Assembly (NCBI GenBank): GCA_012184525.1
Contig: WOFQ01000017.1
Coordinates: 1-64,000, forward strand
From: Xenoacremonium recifei
Taxonomy: Eukaryota; Ascomycota; Sordariomycetes; Hypocreales; Nectriaceae
DNA: 64,000 nt
Reading direction: 5' to 3'
Part shown: in pieces, positions 32,565 to 42,746 of the stretch
Layout: every line of letters begins with the position of its first letter
How positions within the stretch are numbered: position 1 is the first letter of the stretch
Made by a program: the position numbers and the translations under genes
The notes under the pieces: generated by a model
Databases searched by the model: none
What the model was told of the DNA's origin: nothing
The model's input: the letters and a program-made list of their open reading frames with translations, nothing else

Positions 32565-33392
32565 CTACGCATCCTTCCGGTCCAGTCCCCGCACAATCGC
32601 ATAACTCGTCCCCGCAGCCAGCATGCCAATAACAAGCGTCTGCAGCGCACCCCAGAGCCCAGCACGATGGTTCCGGATCGCGACGTAGTTCTTGACATAG
32701 CCAAAGACCAGCAGCACGGCGACGGTGATGCCAATGGACACGAACAGCGCCTCGCGCACGCGCTCCATGATGAAGTACGGGATCATGGGAATCAACCCGC
32801 CGACGAAGTAGCTCAGGCCCATGGTGAAGGCGGAGATCCACGCGCGGTGGATGTTGGGCTTCTCGAGCTTCAGCTCGAAGTCCATCATAAAGCGCACCCA
32901 CTGCTCGGGGTTCTTGCACAGCTCGTTGACGAGCGGCGCGGCGGCGGTGCGCGAGATCTGGTAGTCGCCCAGGATGTCGTAGATCTCATCCTTTTCGGCA
33001 TCGGGCATGTGCTGCACCTCGTAGCGCTCGCGCTGTTCCTGCGAGGCGTAGTGGTCGCGCTCGGTGACGGCGGCGAGATATGCGCCCAGGCCCATGCTGA
33101 TCATGCCGGAGAAGAGCTCGGCCAGGCCTGCGATGATGACGACCTTGGCGCTGCCGAGGCTGGACAGGCCGGCGGTCAGGGCGAAGGGCACGGTGAGGCC
33201 ATCGGAGAAGCCGATGATGATGTCGCGCAGGATGTCGCTGTAGTCCAGGTGAGCCTCCTCGTGGCGGGCCTTTTGGGGGTGCAGCGTGCGGCTGTCGTAG
33301 GAGTGCTGCTGGTGGTGATACTGCGGCCGCTCGAGGGCGGGCTCAACAGGGAGGAGGGGAGATCGCTCGGAATGGGAGTTATTCATCGTCAT
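32565..33392 (-). CDS. CCC1/VIT1-family vacuolar iron/manganese transporter
   Basis: Single exon, 275 residues. ATG 33392 is chosen because the frame further upstream has no ATG; a second in-frame ATG lies two codons later. The N-terminal 55 residues are polar and His-rich (QYHHQQHSYD) with a dileucine-like ERSPLLP, typical of vacuolar sorting. The family signature DIIIGFSDGLTVPFALTAGL opens helix 1, followed by the GLAELFSGMISMGLGAYLAA helix. A charged cytosolic metal-binding segment full of Glu/Asp comes next, then three helices (MGLSYFVGGLIPMIPYFI and two more). Relatives carry Fe2+ or Mn2+ into the vacuole by H+ antiport. The direction and metal here are inferred from the family. Confidence 0.95.
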   Translation of the reverse strand: MTMNNSHSERSPLLPVEPALERPQYHHQQHSYDSRTLHPQKARHEEAHLDYSDILRDIIIGFSDGLTVPFALTAGLSSLGSAKVVIIAGLAELFSGMISMGLGAYLAAVTERDHYASQEQRERYEVQHMPDAEKDEIYDILGDYQISRTAAAPLVNELCKNPEQWVRFMMDFELKLEKPNIHRAWISAFTMGLSYFVGGLIPMIPYFIMERVREALFVSIGITVAVLLVFGYVKNYVAIRNHRAGLWGALQTLVIGMLAAGTSYAIVRGLDRKDA

Positions 33393-33925
33393 TATGAAGA
33401 GAGCAGACAGGATCAATTGAGGGGAAGTGAGTGTGCAGTGCAATGGTATATGGCGACAACGTGTCTGTGGTGTGATTCTGATTACTGCATGGTCTATCCC
33501 GTGTAAGTCAACTCGGGGCCGAAAGCTCTTATACACATCGCGGTCGGCCGCCCAGAGCGCTCGTCAGGCCCGCCAAATTTGAAATAAGGTGCATCTCCGA
33601 GAAGACCGACCCGGGGCGATTGGGCCTGGGCGGTAAGACCGCGTCCTGACTGTCTCCGTCTCGAGCAAAGCTTCGCCGCCCGGAAGCCGTTGGTTCGGTG
33701 AGGCGTTGAACGGCAGAGACGGGCAGGCCAATCAGCGCGCGTGTTTTAGTCATCGGGTGGTCAGGTTTGCTGGTCCCTGTCTGTCTCTTTGTCTCCATTC
33801 CAGCGCGTGAACCAACCAGGATGCCGGCAATGCGTTCACCCGCTCCAAGGGGCCTAGCTGGGATTGCGCAAGGGAGCATCTGGTCTGAATCTGGCCCCCG
33901 TGACAAATACCTGAGCTCTCCTCAA
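33393..33925. promoter_or_regulatory. intergenic, promoter of metal transporter
   Basis: Lies upstream of the minus-strand transporter and downstream of the minus-strand CoA ligase. No coding frame is supported. I see no clear iron-responsive element beyond ordinary GATA-like words. Confidence 0.45.
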
Positions 33926-35938
33926 CTACAGCTTTGCAGGCCGTCGCCTGGGCTGGTATAGCGCCACCTCGAACCCGTCCTGCACTCCCCCTCCCCCGTC
34001 TCTTATGACGCGGCGCAGGATCTTCCCGCTCGGTGATTTCGGGATTTGCTTCACAAAGACGATGCCGCCCAGCAGCCACTTATACCGAGCCGAGTGCGTC
34101 TCGACCAGCTGCTTCAGCTCCTGCGCCAGCGCCTGCAGTTCCTGAGGCGACTTCTCGGCCTGGCCCGCTGCCACTACGAATGCCCGCGGAAACTCGGTGT
34201 GCTCGGACTTGTCGTAGACGCCAATAACTCCAGCGTCTGCCACCGCGTCGCTGCTACAGAGCAATGCCTCGAGCTCGGCCGGGGCGACCTGGAATGCCCG
34301 CACCTTGATCAGCTCCTTGATGCGGTCTGTGATGCTCAAGATGCCAGTCTCGTTCACTGTGCCAACGTCCCCTGTGCGCAGCCAGCCATCGGGCGTCAGT
34401 GCCTCGAGCGTTGCGCTCATGTCCGGGCCGTCGGCCGAGGAGGACTCCGGACTCGGTAGATACGCACTCAGCAGCGCCGGTGACCTGATGAGGATCTCTC
34501 CAGGAACCCCAGCTGCAGCCGCCTTGGTCTCCTGTTCCCAGCTATTATCGTCGGCCGCCGCCATGAGCTCGACGCCCCAGTGTGCATGTCCGGTGTCGTT
34601 CTTGTAACTCCGCATGTCCGCTTCCCCCAGACCGCCCTGCACTGTCACGCTACACGCCTCAGATAGCCCATAGCCCATCCGGATCAAGAACCCCAGCCGA
34701 GCGAACACCTGCACGACAATCTCGTGTCCCAGCGGTGCACCGCCGGTGACGCCGGCCACGACGCTGCTGAAGGCATTGCGTCCCGTAGCATCGCGTCGCG
34801 CATACGGCTCGACCAGAGGGGACTTGGCCAGCATCACAGCAACCGGCGGTGCCATGTGTAAGTAAGTAATCTGCCGGCGAGGAACGGCTGCCAGCACCGC
34901 ATCCAGCTTAAAGGCCGGCATGGTGTAGACCGTCGAGCCCGTCGACACAGCCAGGAGAAACGTATTGGTCAGCCCAAAGACGTGGAAGAATGGCACATAT
35001 CCCAGCCATCGCTGCTGCCGGCCCTGGTAGAAGTCTGCGTCATACCACTGTGACGCTGCCGAGAAGTTCAGCGCGTGGTGAGACAGCAACACGCCTTTCG
35101 ATCGCCCCGAAGTGCCTGATGACCAGAGAATCACTGCCGTGCGGGTCGCCGCGGCCTCGGAGGCAAAAGGGCGGCTCCGGGCCGGACGACGGGGCACGGG
35201 AACTAGCAGCCGCTTCCAATCCCCGTCGCCCTCGGGCTTTTGCTCCTCCTCGCTCGGTGATCGCCGCGGGTACGGGTCCGAGGCCAGATTCACCGAGAAG
35301 ACGCGTACTTGGCTGAAGTACTCGCTGTCCTTCTGCGATGCAATGGCCTCGTGCATGGCCTTGAGGAACGGCGTGGCCACGATGATGACGTGCGGACGCG
35401 CGCTTTGCAGCGCCCAGGCGATCTCCTTGGTTGTCAGCGCGGGCGAGAGCAGAGTCGCGGTTAGTCCGGAGGCCCAGACGCCCATGAGAGCCGTTGCGAA
35501 CTGCAGGCTGTTTGGCAGCTGGATCAAAACCACTGGGGCAATCTCCGGATGGGCGCATGTTGGCGTCCGGGGTAGACTCCGGATGTCGCTAGGATCCAGG
35601 CCCAGCTCCAGGAGCCCAGCCGCGAGGGAAAGGGCATCTTCTCTCAACTGTGAGTATGTGAGAGCACGATCTACATCCCAACTATTAGCATATGGTTTGC
35701 ACCATAATTACCGCTCATATCCTCTTTATCCGGATCCCGCTTGCATGTTTCACTCACCACTCTCATGGTCGACAAAGATTGGCTGGTCTTCCCGGATCCG
35801 GGGCACAAGACGGCCACGCGGCGAGTACGGCGTCTCTGATTCGAACGGGTTGCTGAAAAGAAAGTCGAAAGTGTTGCACAGTGGCACATCGGCTGCTGTG
35901 CTCGCGGCAACGGCGGGTTTCACTGACTGAGAAGGCAT
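33926..35938 (-). CDS. acyl/aryl-CoA ligase (ANL family, 4CL-like), PTS1 end
   Basis: Two exons: 35938-35758 and 35670-33926, giving 641 residues. ANL motifs in order: the P-loop AVILWSSGTSGRSKGV, the GYVPFFHVFGL region, MGYGLSEA, GWLRTGD, the hinge IKVRAFQVAPAELE and the catalytic lysine loop PKSPSGKILRR. The enzyme should adenylate a carboxylic acid and load it on CoA. Its arrangement is closest to 4-coumarate-CoA-ligase-like fungal enzymes. The last residues are RRPAKL; the tripeptide AKL is a conservative PTS1, so it is probably peroxisomal. The exon 1 junction (VDHESD/RALTYSQLRED) restores the family N-terminus. An Ala/Gln-rich insertion follows the ATP motif. Substrate unknown. Confidence 0.94.
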
Positions 35939-36927
35939 CTCAAAGGATCGATTGGAGGACTGAAGAGGGACATGAACATGAAAAGGAGAGGTATTGCTTC
36001 TCCGCACGCGGCACTTCCGAGGTCAATCCCCTCTCCATGAAACAAGTGCCGCTCACAAAATTAGCGTCCTAAGCCCCAATCCGTGACTGCAGCTCAACTG
36101 CCGATGTCAAGAAGAATATTAATCAGGGGGGAATTTTCGTTCTGAGGTTATCCGCGATCCTGAGCGCTAATCTGACTGTTGGGGATCGCTCTATCCGGGA
36201 CATGCACCTTTCGGGTCGTCGCGTCCCGACATCCGTTCAATCCAGCAGCAACTTCCCAGAATATCATCTACCTCAATTAGTGCAATTGGGATGTTTCTTA
36301 TTAAGCGTGATGTGGCTTCCTGAAATAATCGATTCACAGCTCGCAGTCATCGTTTTTTTTTAAATCGTAGGAGGGAAATTCTCTTCCCTTCAAACCATAC
36401 CCCAGAGGTCTGACCGCTACCAATCCTGTCACAGGTCCGCTATTGGATGGTTACATGGGTTTGTGACTAGAATAAAAGAAAGAGAGAGATAATATCTCAA
36501 CCCGGTTGGCTTGGCGTTTTTCAGTAATTCGGTTTGTATTTGGGCCATTGGCTCACGTATTTCTGAATTACACACTCGGGATGAGGCTAAAGTCCTATCC
36601 CGAGTATTGCTAGTTCAAGCATCTACCTCAAAATGTTTCAAGTGTATAATGGAATCACTGACTTGAATGTCTCGGACTGCCCACGTCTTTGAGAAACCAG
36701 GACGGAGAACTGTAAAACCATAATCATCTTTGTTCAACACTATGATTCAATGCACAACTCGACGATGAGACTGATGCCACTAACACACGATCATGATGGG
36801 GCATAAAATTCCAAGACAGTATTATCTTCATACTTCCACTTTCAGCTCACTTGCGTGAGTTCCAGTATGCACTGCTCCTTTACCTATCAACAGACTGTTG
36901 TTTCATTTCATTGTATCAATATTCAAA
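35939..36927. other. divergent intergenic region
   Basis: AT-rich region of about 1 kb between the CoA ligase (minus) and the small cysteine-rich gene (plus). Short A/T runs occur near 36350-36365. No coding signal is seen. Confidence 0.5.
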
Positions 36928-37296
36928 ATGTGCTATATTGGAAGTTTCAAGTGCAAAGAGTGCAAGGTCGCGCACATTGTGTACATCCATCGCTGCCCTA
37001 AGGCTCTGAAGCAGAATCCCGGCCTTGAGGAGACCGTCGTATATTATTGTACGCGGCTTACTGGCATCAACCTCAAAGGATGCGAAGGCATCAAATGGCA
37101 TGAAAAGCATTTTGAATTTGGGCTCTGCCTTGAATGCGCAGAGGAAGAAGACGAGATACCGGGTGATTGTGAGTTTTGATACTCACTTGAAAGCGTTTGT
37201 CTCGAGCTCTAACATATGTTTCTGTGCGCAGTGAGCGGAACAAAGCCGATTATCGCGAGAAACTGGGCTCCACTAGAGCAGTTTGACAGATCGTGA
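36928..37296 (+). CDS. small eight-cysteine protein, unknown
   Basis: Two exons: 36928-37168 and 37232-37296, intron 37169-37231 (63 bp, donor GTGAGT), giving 101 residues starting MCYIGSFKCKEC. The unspliced frame would end a few codons past the donor. Splicing adds a plausible end (LSGTKPIIARNWAPL). Eight cysteines (2, 9, 12, 23, 41, 52, 67, 70) include two CxxC pairs, KCKEC and LCLEC, about 55 residues apart, suggesting one zinc-binding knuckle pair. There is no signal peptide, so it is probably intracellular. An acidic patch (EEEDE) follows the last pair. Short proteins beginning MCY with scattered cysteines are frequent orphans in filamentous ascomycetes; I know no function for them. It is flanked by AT-rich intergenic DNA. 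Confidence 0.7.
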
Positions 37297-37701
37297 TGGT
37301 CAATCGTCTGACCTCACAGAAGTGCAACTCCTCGCGTCAGAATCAATGGAGTTACGAGTATATGAGATATAAACCAAAATGACCAGAGGTATGGAATAGT
37401 AACACGTAGCTCAAGGGCGAAAGATGTAAACATGGTACTGAGGGAATCCTGGGGCAACGATTAGATATTTCATCTATCCACAGACGTACTACCAATCGAT
37501 TTACACCGCGTAGGTTTTCACTGGGTCAAACAAATGTCAATAAAGCACTAAGAGTCACAGAACAGCGAAACTCTATTATCTAGAGCTGACACTGTTTACA
37601 TGCCTTTCCTTCGTTGGCCTTTTGCTCTTCTTATGCCTGTGACACTCATTGCCAGAATATGATGTCTTTATCGCAAGCCTAGAGAATCTCGGCAACCATA
37701 C
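37297..37701. other. convergent intergenic, no gene seen
   Basis: Between the stop codons of the small cysteine-rich gene and the kinase-like gene. No coding frame. It probably holds both 3' UTRs. Confidence 0.5.
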
Positions 37702-38677
37702 TTAGATATAAGCACCCCACCAAGTTCTTGTGAGTGGCGTCGGCTTCCGAAGATGATATGTCTCCAAGGCAGACCCAATCGAACACGTGTAGCCCTCGAG
37801 ACCTGCAACGAGTCCGTATCGGCTTGTTTGATTATTCGCGTACTTGTGTGCATCCCACTCTGGCTCCAAAGCAAACGGAGATACGATATCCGAGAAATCT
37901 ACCAGCACTCCATTCCCAGACCAGTTTTCGAAGTTGAATGGCATGTTGTAGAAGCCGGTTACGTGGAAGAAGTCCAGGTGTGCGAGTACCGTATCGATGT
38001 TGAGTGAACCCTTAGGCACAAAGTCATAAACAATACAGTAATAGGTTTCACTGCTCTTGATTTCTTTCCGTGTTGGAGCCCCTTGTAAAGCCTTGTTTAT
38101 ATCGCTGCCTTTGACTTGTGTCCAGCCAAGGCAGCGGTTTATGAATACATCCGGTTCGAACGCCTCGTAGTTTGTCAAATGGCTCTGTTCATCGTGCCGG
38201 CCTTCATCAGAGAAGGCATGGAGGTTCTTGAGCGCCTGAAGTTTTGTCTTTGGTTTGGAATCGAGATATACGGGTCGGTCGGTAGCTTTTGCTCGTTGTA
38301 AACTAGTATTGATCATCTCGAGCAACGCGCAGTTCGTGCATTCTCTCTCGAAAGCCCAATATCGGCCAATGCCATCGGTACAATTAGGCGCTCGACTTTC
38401 ATAAAACTACAGCGACATTTCGCTTTAGAAATCTTGTACGAAGTCCAATCGATGAAATGGTACTCACGATTTTTACGACAACTGGATCTTTCTGGCCGAG
38501 GAGGGACTTGAAGACTACACCGTCTATCCCTGCGCCGACATATTCGTCCAGACGAAGACCCTTTGCATTCCGAAATTGCCGTAGCTTGGGATTCTTGAAG
38601 TCTTCCCACGCAAGCGACGGGTCTCCAGTCTTTGGGTCTGGAGATAGGAAGGGTTTCGAGGACGCAGCGGGATTCAT
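37702..38677 (-). CDS. Fta2-like kinase-fold protein without visible HRD
   Basis: Two exons: 38677-38468 and 38406-37702, intron 38407-38467, giving 304 residues. The N-lobe shows a glycine loop (YVGAGIDGVVFK) and a VAIK-like strand (DPVVVKIFYES) formed across the junction. Then come RYWAFERECTNCALLEM, as in fungal proteins annotated FTA2/kinetochore Sim4 subunit-like, and a late GNGVLVDFSD that resembles the DFG strand. Between these I find no HRD catalytic loop; the corresponding spot reads FFHVTGFYNMPFNFENW. The protein may be a pseudokinase. The start is ATG 38677, the first in frame. It shares a divergent promoter of about 240 bp with the AIG1-like gene. The Fta2 name is by resemblance; a kinetochore role is not implied. 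Confidence 0.78.
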
Positions 38678-38918
38678 TGCCGGCAAGCCACAATGGTCCA
38701 GCGGTCTGCTGTTGATTCTGCCACCTGGAAGATCAGCGCATCTGCTGACGGGACCGGGATTAAGCAGGACGCCGAATCAACATCCCGGACTACATTTCCC
38801 CTCCTCTGTGTTCTCGTGGAACGGGTTTCTTATCTACTTGTAGAAACTTTTCAACGCTGTGTTACTGTTTTCTTGGCGCTTAGACCGAAGTTACATCGCC
38901 CATCATCTGATTCCTAGG
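38678..38918. promoter_or_regulatory. short divergent promoter
   Basis: Only 241 bp separate the start codons of the minus-strand kinase-like gene and the plus-strand AIG1-like gene, so the two promoters must overlap. The spacer has no obvious TATA box. Confidence 0.6.
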
Positions 38919-39671
38919 ATGCCGACACAGGCTCTGTGGTTTCGTCTTACGCGGAGACGCGTATCTGCCCTTGTCCACGTGTTTGGGCTCCTGCTTTTCG
39001 TGGCCTCATTGTATTCGATCCAGAACATCACCAACCCCCGACACGGTGGTTTCGGCGGCTCATTCAAGTTTCTCACAGTGATTGCTCTCACACTGTCCAC
39101 GACAACATTCGCGGTCGGCATTTTCGCAGACCTCACACTCAATAGACACGTCCTCAACTTGAAGAATGGCATCTCAATATGTGTTACACCATTAGAAGTC
39201 CTTATCGCCGTCGGGTACTGGAGCCTCCGTGCGGTCAACAAAGGGCTTGTTACACCTCCTGGACATGAACCTCCCCTCCTCATAGACATTGGGTTTCATG
39301 CCATGCCCGCAATCATGCTGCTACTGGACTTTTTGTTTCTGAGTTCCAATTGGTCTATAACCACTCGAGACTCGTTTGCGCTCAATTTAGTACTACTTTT
39401 GCTATATTCCATCTGGGTTGAGTATTGTCACACGCGCAACGGATGGTTAGGTGAATCAGCTTCAATTGTACGAGCCACGTGAGTTGACATGCTTTACAGG
39501 TATCCCTATCCACCCCTCGACGTGCTGGCTGCTTGGCAAAAGATGGGCATCTGGATCGCCGCCACAGCCTTAATGACTGGTTGCACAGTGTCCTTGAAAT
39601 GGCTTTATAGAAGATTACCTCGACTTGAACCGAAGGACAAGGCCTACGCATCTGGGACAAAGTCCGATTGA
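38919..39671 (+). CDS. FAR-17a/AIG1-like membrane protein
   Basis: Two exons: 38919-39445 and 39500-39671, intron 39446-39499 (54 bp, donor GTTAGG), giving 232 residues. The junction restores NGW/YPYPPLDVL, the conserved end of this family. Six membrane helices are visible. The two catalytic positions known in human AIG1/ADTRP, which hydrolyse fatty acid esters of hydroxy fatty acids, have equivalents. These are the threonine in GSFKFLTVIAL and the histidine in IGFHAMPAIMLLLDFL. A lipid-ester hydrolase in an internal membrane is therefore likely, but the fungal substrate is unknown. ATG 38919 is used; the frame upstream offers only a GTG. Confidence 0.92.
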
Positions 39672-41086
39672 GCTCGCGAAACGAGAGGGAAGTTGAGATT
39701 CCATGAAAGATTTCCTTGTCGGGTACTCTTGTTGCGTACATGTTGTAGACAAGATCCTAAAAATCTGAGAGTTTTTTTTTTCATCAAAATTTCATTCGTT
39801 CTGTTTCATCTGATGTGTTCCATCGTGAATACTATCGCCAATAGAAACCGCAGGCCGTGCATAAGCGTTGAGCTCATTCTATGATGGAAATATCTATTAA
39901 GAAAATATTTTCCCACGCTCTTGCGTTAAAACCCAATTTTCCTCTTATAGATGCATCTAAGCATTCCAGAATCTAGCAAATATGACTGGCAAAGTCAACT
40001 GCAGGTATTCAATGACCCCAGTTGGTCCGTCAGCTGGATTGACTGACTTTGATTAAACATATTATTTAACCTGTGATTAAGTTACATGAGTACCACAGAC
40101 AACTTACTGCTTCAATCCTTTCTCATTGGTGCTAGCTGTTAGTTTGTCTAGAAGTTGTAATTCCAGCCCTTCTGAAAATATGCCAATCGCAGGAGTCACT
40201 GTCTTCAGGCATCACCGATACGAGCTTTAGAGGAAGCCCGAAGCTGCCAAAAAGAAAATTAGTTTTTTTCTTTAGATTCTAAAACCAAAAAGATATTATT
40301 ATACCGGGTGATTCAAAAGGTAGAAATCGCATTTTTGTAGTATTGTTGTCCAGCCCCATCTCGGCTTCCTACCTAGCTATGCACGATATCCATACTTCAA
40401 CACCAACCATTTTGCAAAAGTTCCCAAAAATGAACTTTCTCCAGTGGAGTGACAGATTAGATGCCGATATGCAACTAGTCTATTTGGGAAATTTCTCCAA
40501 ATCCGCTCTGGCTCTATTTTGGTGCCGGATCGTCGAGTGTTCTATGCATACACCACCACCATCATCCATCCACAACCACGTGGTGACGGGGAGCTCCTGT
40601 CAAGCTTATTTCCTCCCGTAGGACCCTCTACTCAATTCCCCGAGGTTACATTGCCCCTGACAGTAGCCGCGGTGTTTTGAAATGGGGTGTTTGGGCATCG
40701 ATCGATGGTTGCCACCCGGTCTCATCTCACTGGTCTGTTGGTTGACGTTGGCCAACCGCCTGACCTTGACTGCACTGCGACCCTCCTCCACAACGAGGTG
40801 GGACGAAGGATCAGATGGGGTGTGAGATCTTCATAGATGAGATGTTCCAATCATGCAGTTCACTTTGTGGTGTAAGTCTTTGGGAGGCTGGTGTAAGAAG
40901 AGTACTATATTCAAGCGTTGAAATCCATTTCCCTCTAAGAAATATATAGGCTAGACCGTTAAAATCGTATCCAAATGTGTGACCAGGAAGTCGTCCAGCG
41001 CCTTTGGTAGTAATTCAGCGTCGGAAGGAGTATATATAGGTTGGACAAAAGAAATAAAGCAATTTCTAAGTGTTTGATCAAGCTTT
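39672..41086. other. AT-rich intergenic, no gene seen
   Basis: About 1.4 kb with a T-run near 39771-39781 and A/T-rich blocks around 40250-40300. No coding frame has start context or plausible composition on either strand. Confidence 0.5.
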
Positions 41087-42746
41087 TCACCACGAGCCAC
41101 CGTACTTCTCCCGCTTCACCATCACGACCTTGACGTCGTCAGCATAACGCTCAAAACCGACATTGAAGCCCTTTCGAACGCCAGGAACCCAGAAAGGCTT
41201 CTCCTCGGCACTCTTGATGTCGAATGTCTTCAAGGTCCCAGCAACAACGGCCATGGCCACCTCAGTTCCAAAGACTCTGCCCGGGCACAGGTTACCCGCA
41301 ACACCAAACGCCTTGACCTTGCGTGTCAGGCTCATGGAAACCTCACCGTTGGGGAGGATGAAACGACCGGGAACAAAGGATTTGGCGTCAGGACCCCAGT
41401 TTGCGACATCTAGATTGGACGCGCACATGGGGAGCAGGAAGATATCGCCCTGGGTGACAGCCAGAGGGTCAGCACCGGGAAGTGCCAGCGTAAAGTTGTG
41501 GCGAGCAAGACGGGGCACACCCGTCATGTGTAGGCGCAGAGTCTCGTACCAAGCAGCAACGAGCCATGGGCAGAGTGTCTTTACATCAGTGAGGTCCAGG
41601 CGGGTAGTGCCGTAGGTCTCGCCGTGAATAACGGGGACCCTCTTGACCTCTTCCACAATGACGCGGAGCAGCTCAGGGGTAGCCAGGAGGTGGCGCATCA
41701 GCCACACAGAGAGGGTGCTGGGAGTAGCGAGCAGACCAAGCGCAGAAACCATCTCAATGTTGAAGTAGTCTGGGTTGGTCTCCCAGTCAGGGTCTGAGTG
41801 AGCAACGACGTTGATGGCGTGCGCAACAGACTGGACGCGAGAGTCCCGGTGCTGCATGTGAAATGCACGAAGGCGCTGGCTGAGGAACTTGCGAGACTTC
41901 CAGGCAGGGCGAGCAGTGATGCTGGCAAAGGGTCGAGACAGAGAGTCGAAAGTCTCGCTGAGGTTCCTTTAGGGCCAAGTTAGCTCGATGCATGTCTTGA
42001 GTGTTGGTGGCGTTAATGACTTACATGAACTCTTCGGAGAACTCGTGGTCCATGCGCCACGGGTTCTTCTCTCCCCAGACTGCGCTAGCTGTGGCTGAGA
42101 CGGTCAATTTGAACATCCAATGAGCGAGGTCAAGCTCGCTGACCATCGGCATTCGGTCCATTTGGTCCCAAAGGAACATTGAAGACCGATCTGATAGGGC
42201 CTTCAAGTTCTCGGGAGCGCCAAACTCGACCTTATGCAGCGGTCTAGGGTCCACGTCCAGGATAACCTGGATAGTCTTCTCACCTAGGCTGAAGACTCGC
42301 GGGCCAACATAGGCCAGAATCTGCGCTAGGCCCGTGTCTGAGACATGGCGGGATAGGTTGCGGTCCATGGAGGGGTTGGCAACAATAATTTGCTTGAAGG
42401 GGATGTTGATGGTGAAAATTGGCGCCGCCATTGACCCGATGAGACGGTTGGCATAGCGAGCACTGTCTCTCGATAGCCCAAAAAGATGGCCAAAATAGGG
42501 GAGTGTAGGGGAGATGTGAGGCAGTTGTGAAGGCTTGAGAAGGCCGGTTTGTGAGGGGAGCTTGGGTGAAGACAGGGAAACGTAAGAGGCCTGGATGAGG
42601 CTAAACAGGAAGCGGGCTAGGGGAATAACGACAACGAAGAGGATGACCAGCAGGATGATCTCAACTGCAAAGGACGAGAGGAGGGGGTGGAAGGCCTGAG
42701 CCTTGGACCCCAAAGAGGCGTGTAGATCATGGAGGGACGCAGCCAT
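41087..42746 (-). CDS. cytochrome P450 monooxygenase
   Basis: Two exons: 42746-42025 and 41966-41087, intron 41967-42024, giving 533 residues. The N-terminal anchor (EIILLVILFVVVIPLARFLF) targets the ER. The K-helix ExxR is WYETLRLH, the aromatic region reads FVPGRF, and the heme loop is FGVAGNLCPGRVFG with the thiolate Cys468. The I-helix oxygen-binding motif is poorly conserved (MVSALGLLATPSTLSVW lacks the usual acidic-Thr pair). Overall it resembles the fungal CYP7/CYP8-like group, which often acts on sterols or steroid-like substrates. The substrate is unknown. No polyketide, peptide or terpene synthase is next to it, so a biosynthetic cluster is not supported. Confidence 0.95.

Noticed and set aside
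32667..33506. 279-codon frame antisense to the CCC1 transporter
   Set aside because: It is low complexity in Gly, Asp, Val and His, and mirrors codon bias of the transporter.
22670..42746. secondary-metabolite cluster (oxidase, hydrolase, CoA ligase, P450, regulators)
   Set aside because: The genes are spread over 20 kb among unrelated housekeeping-type genes, and no synthase backbone is present.
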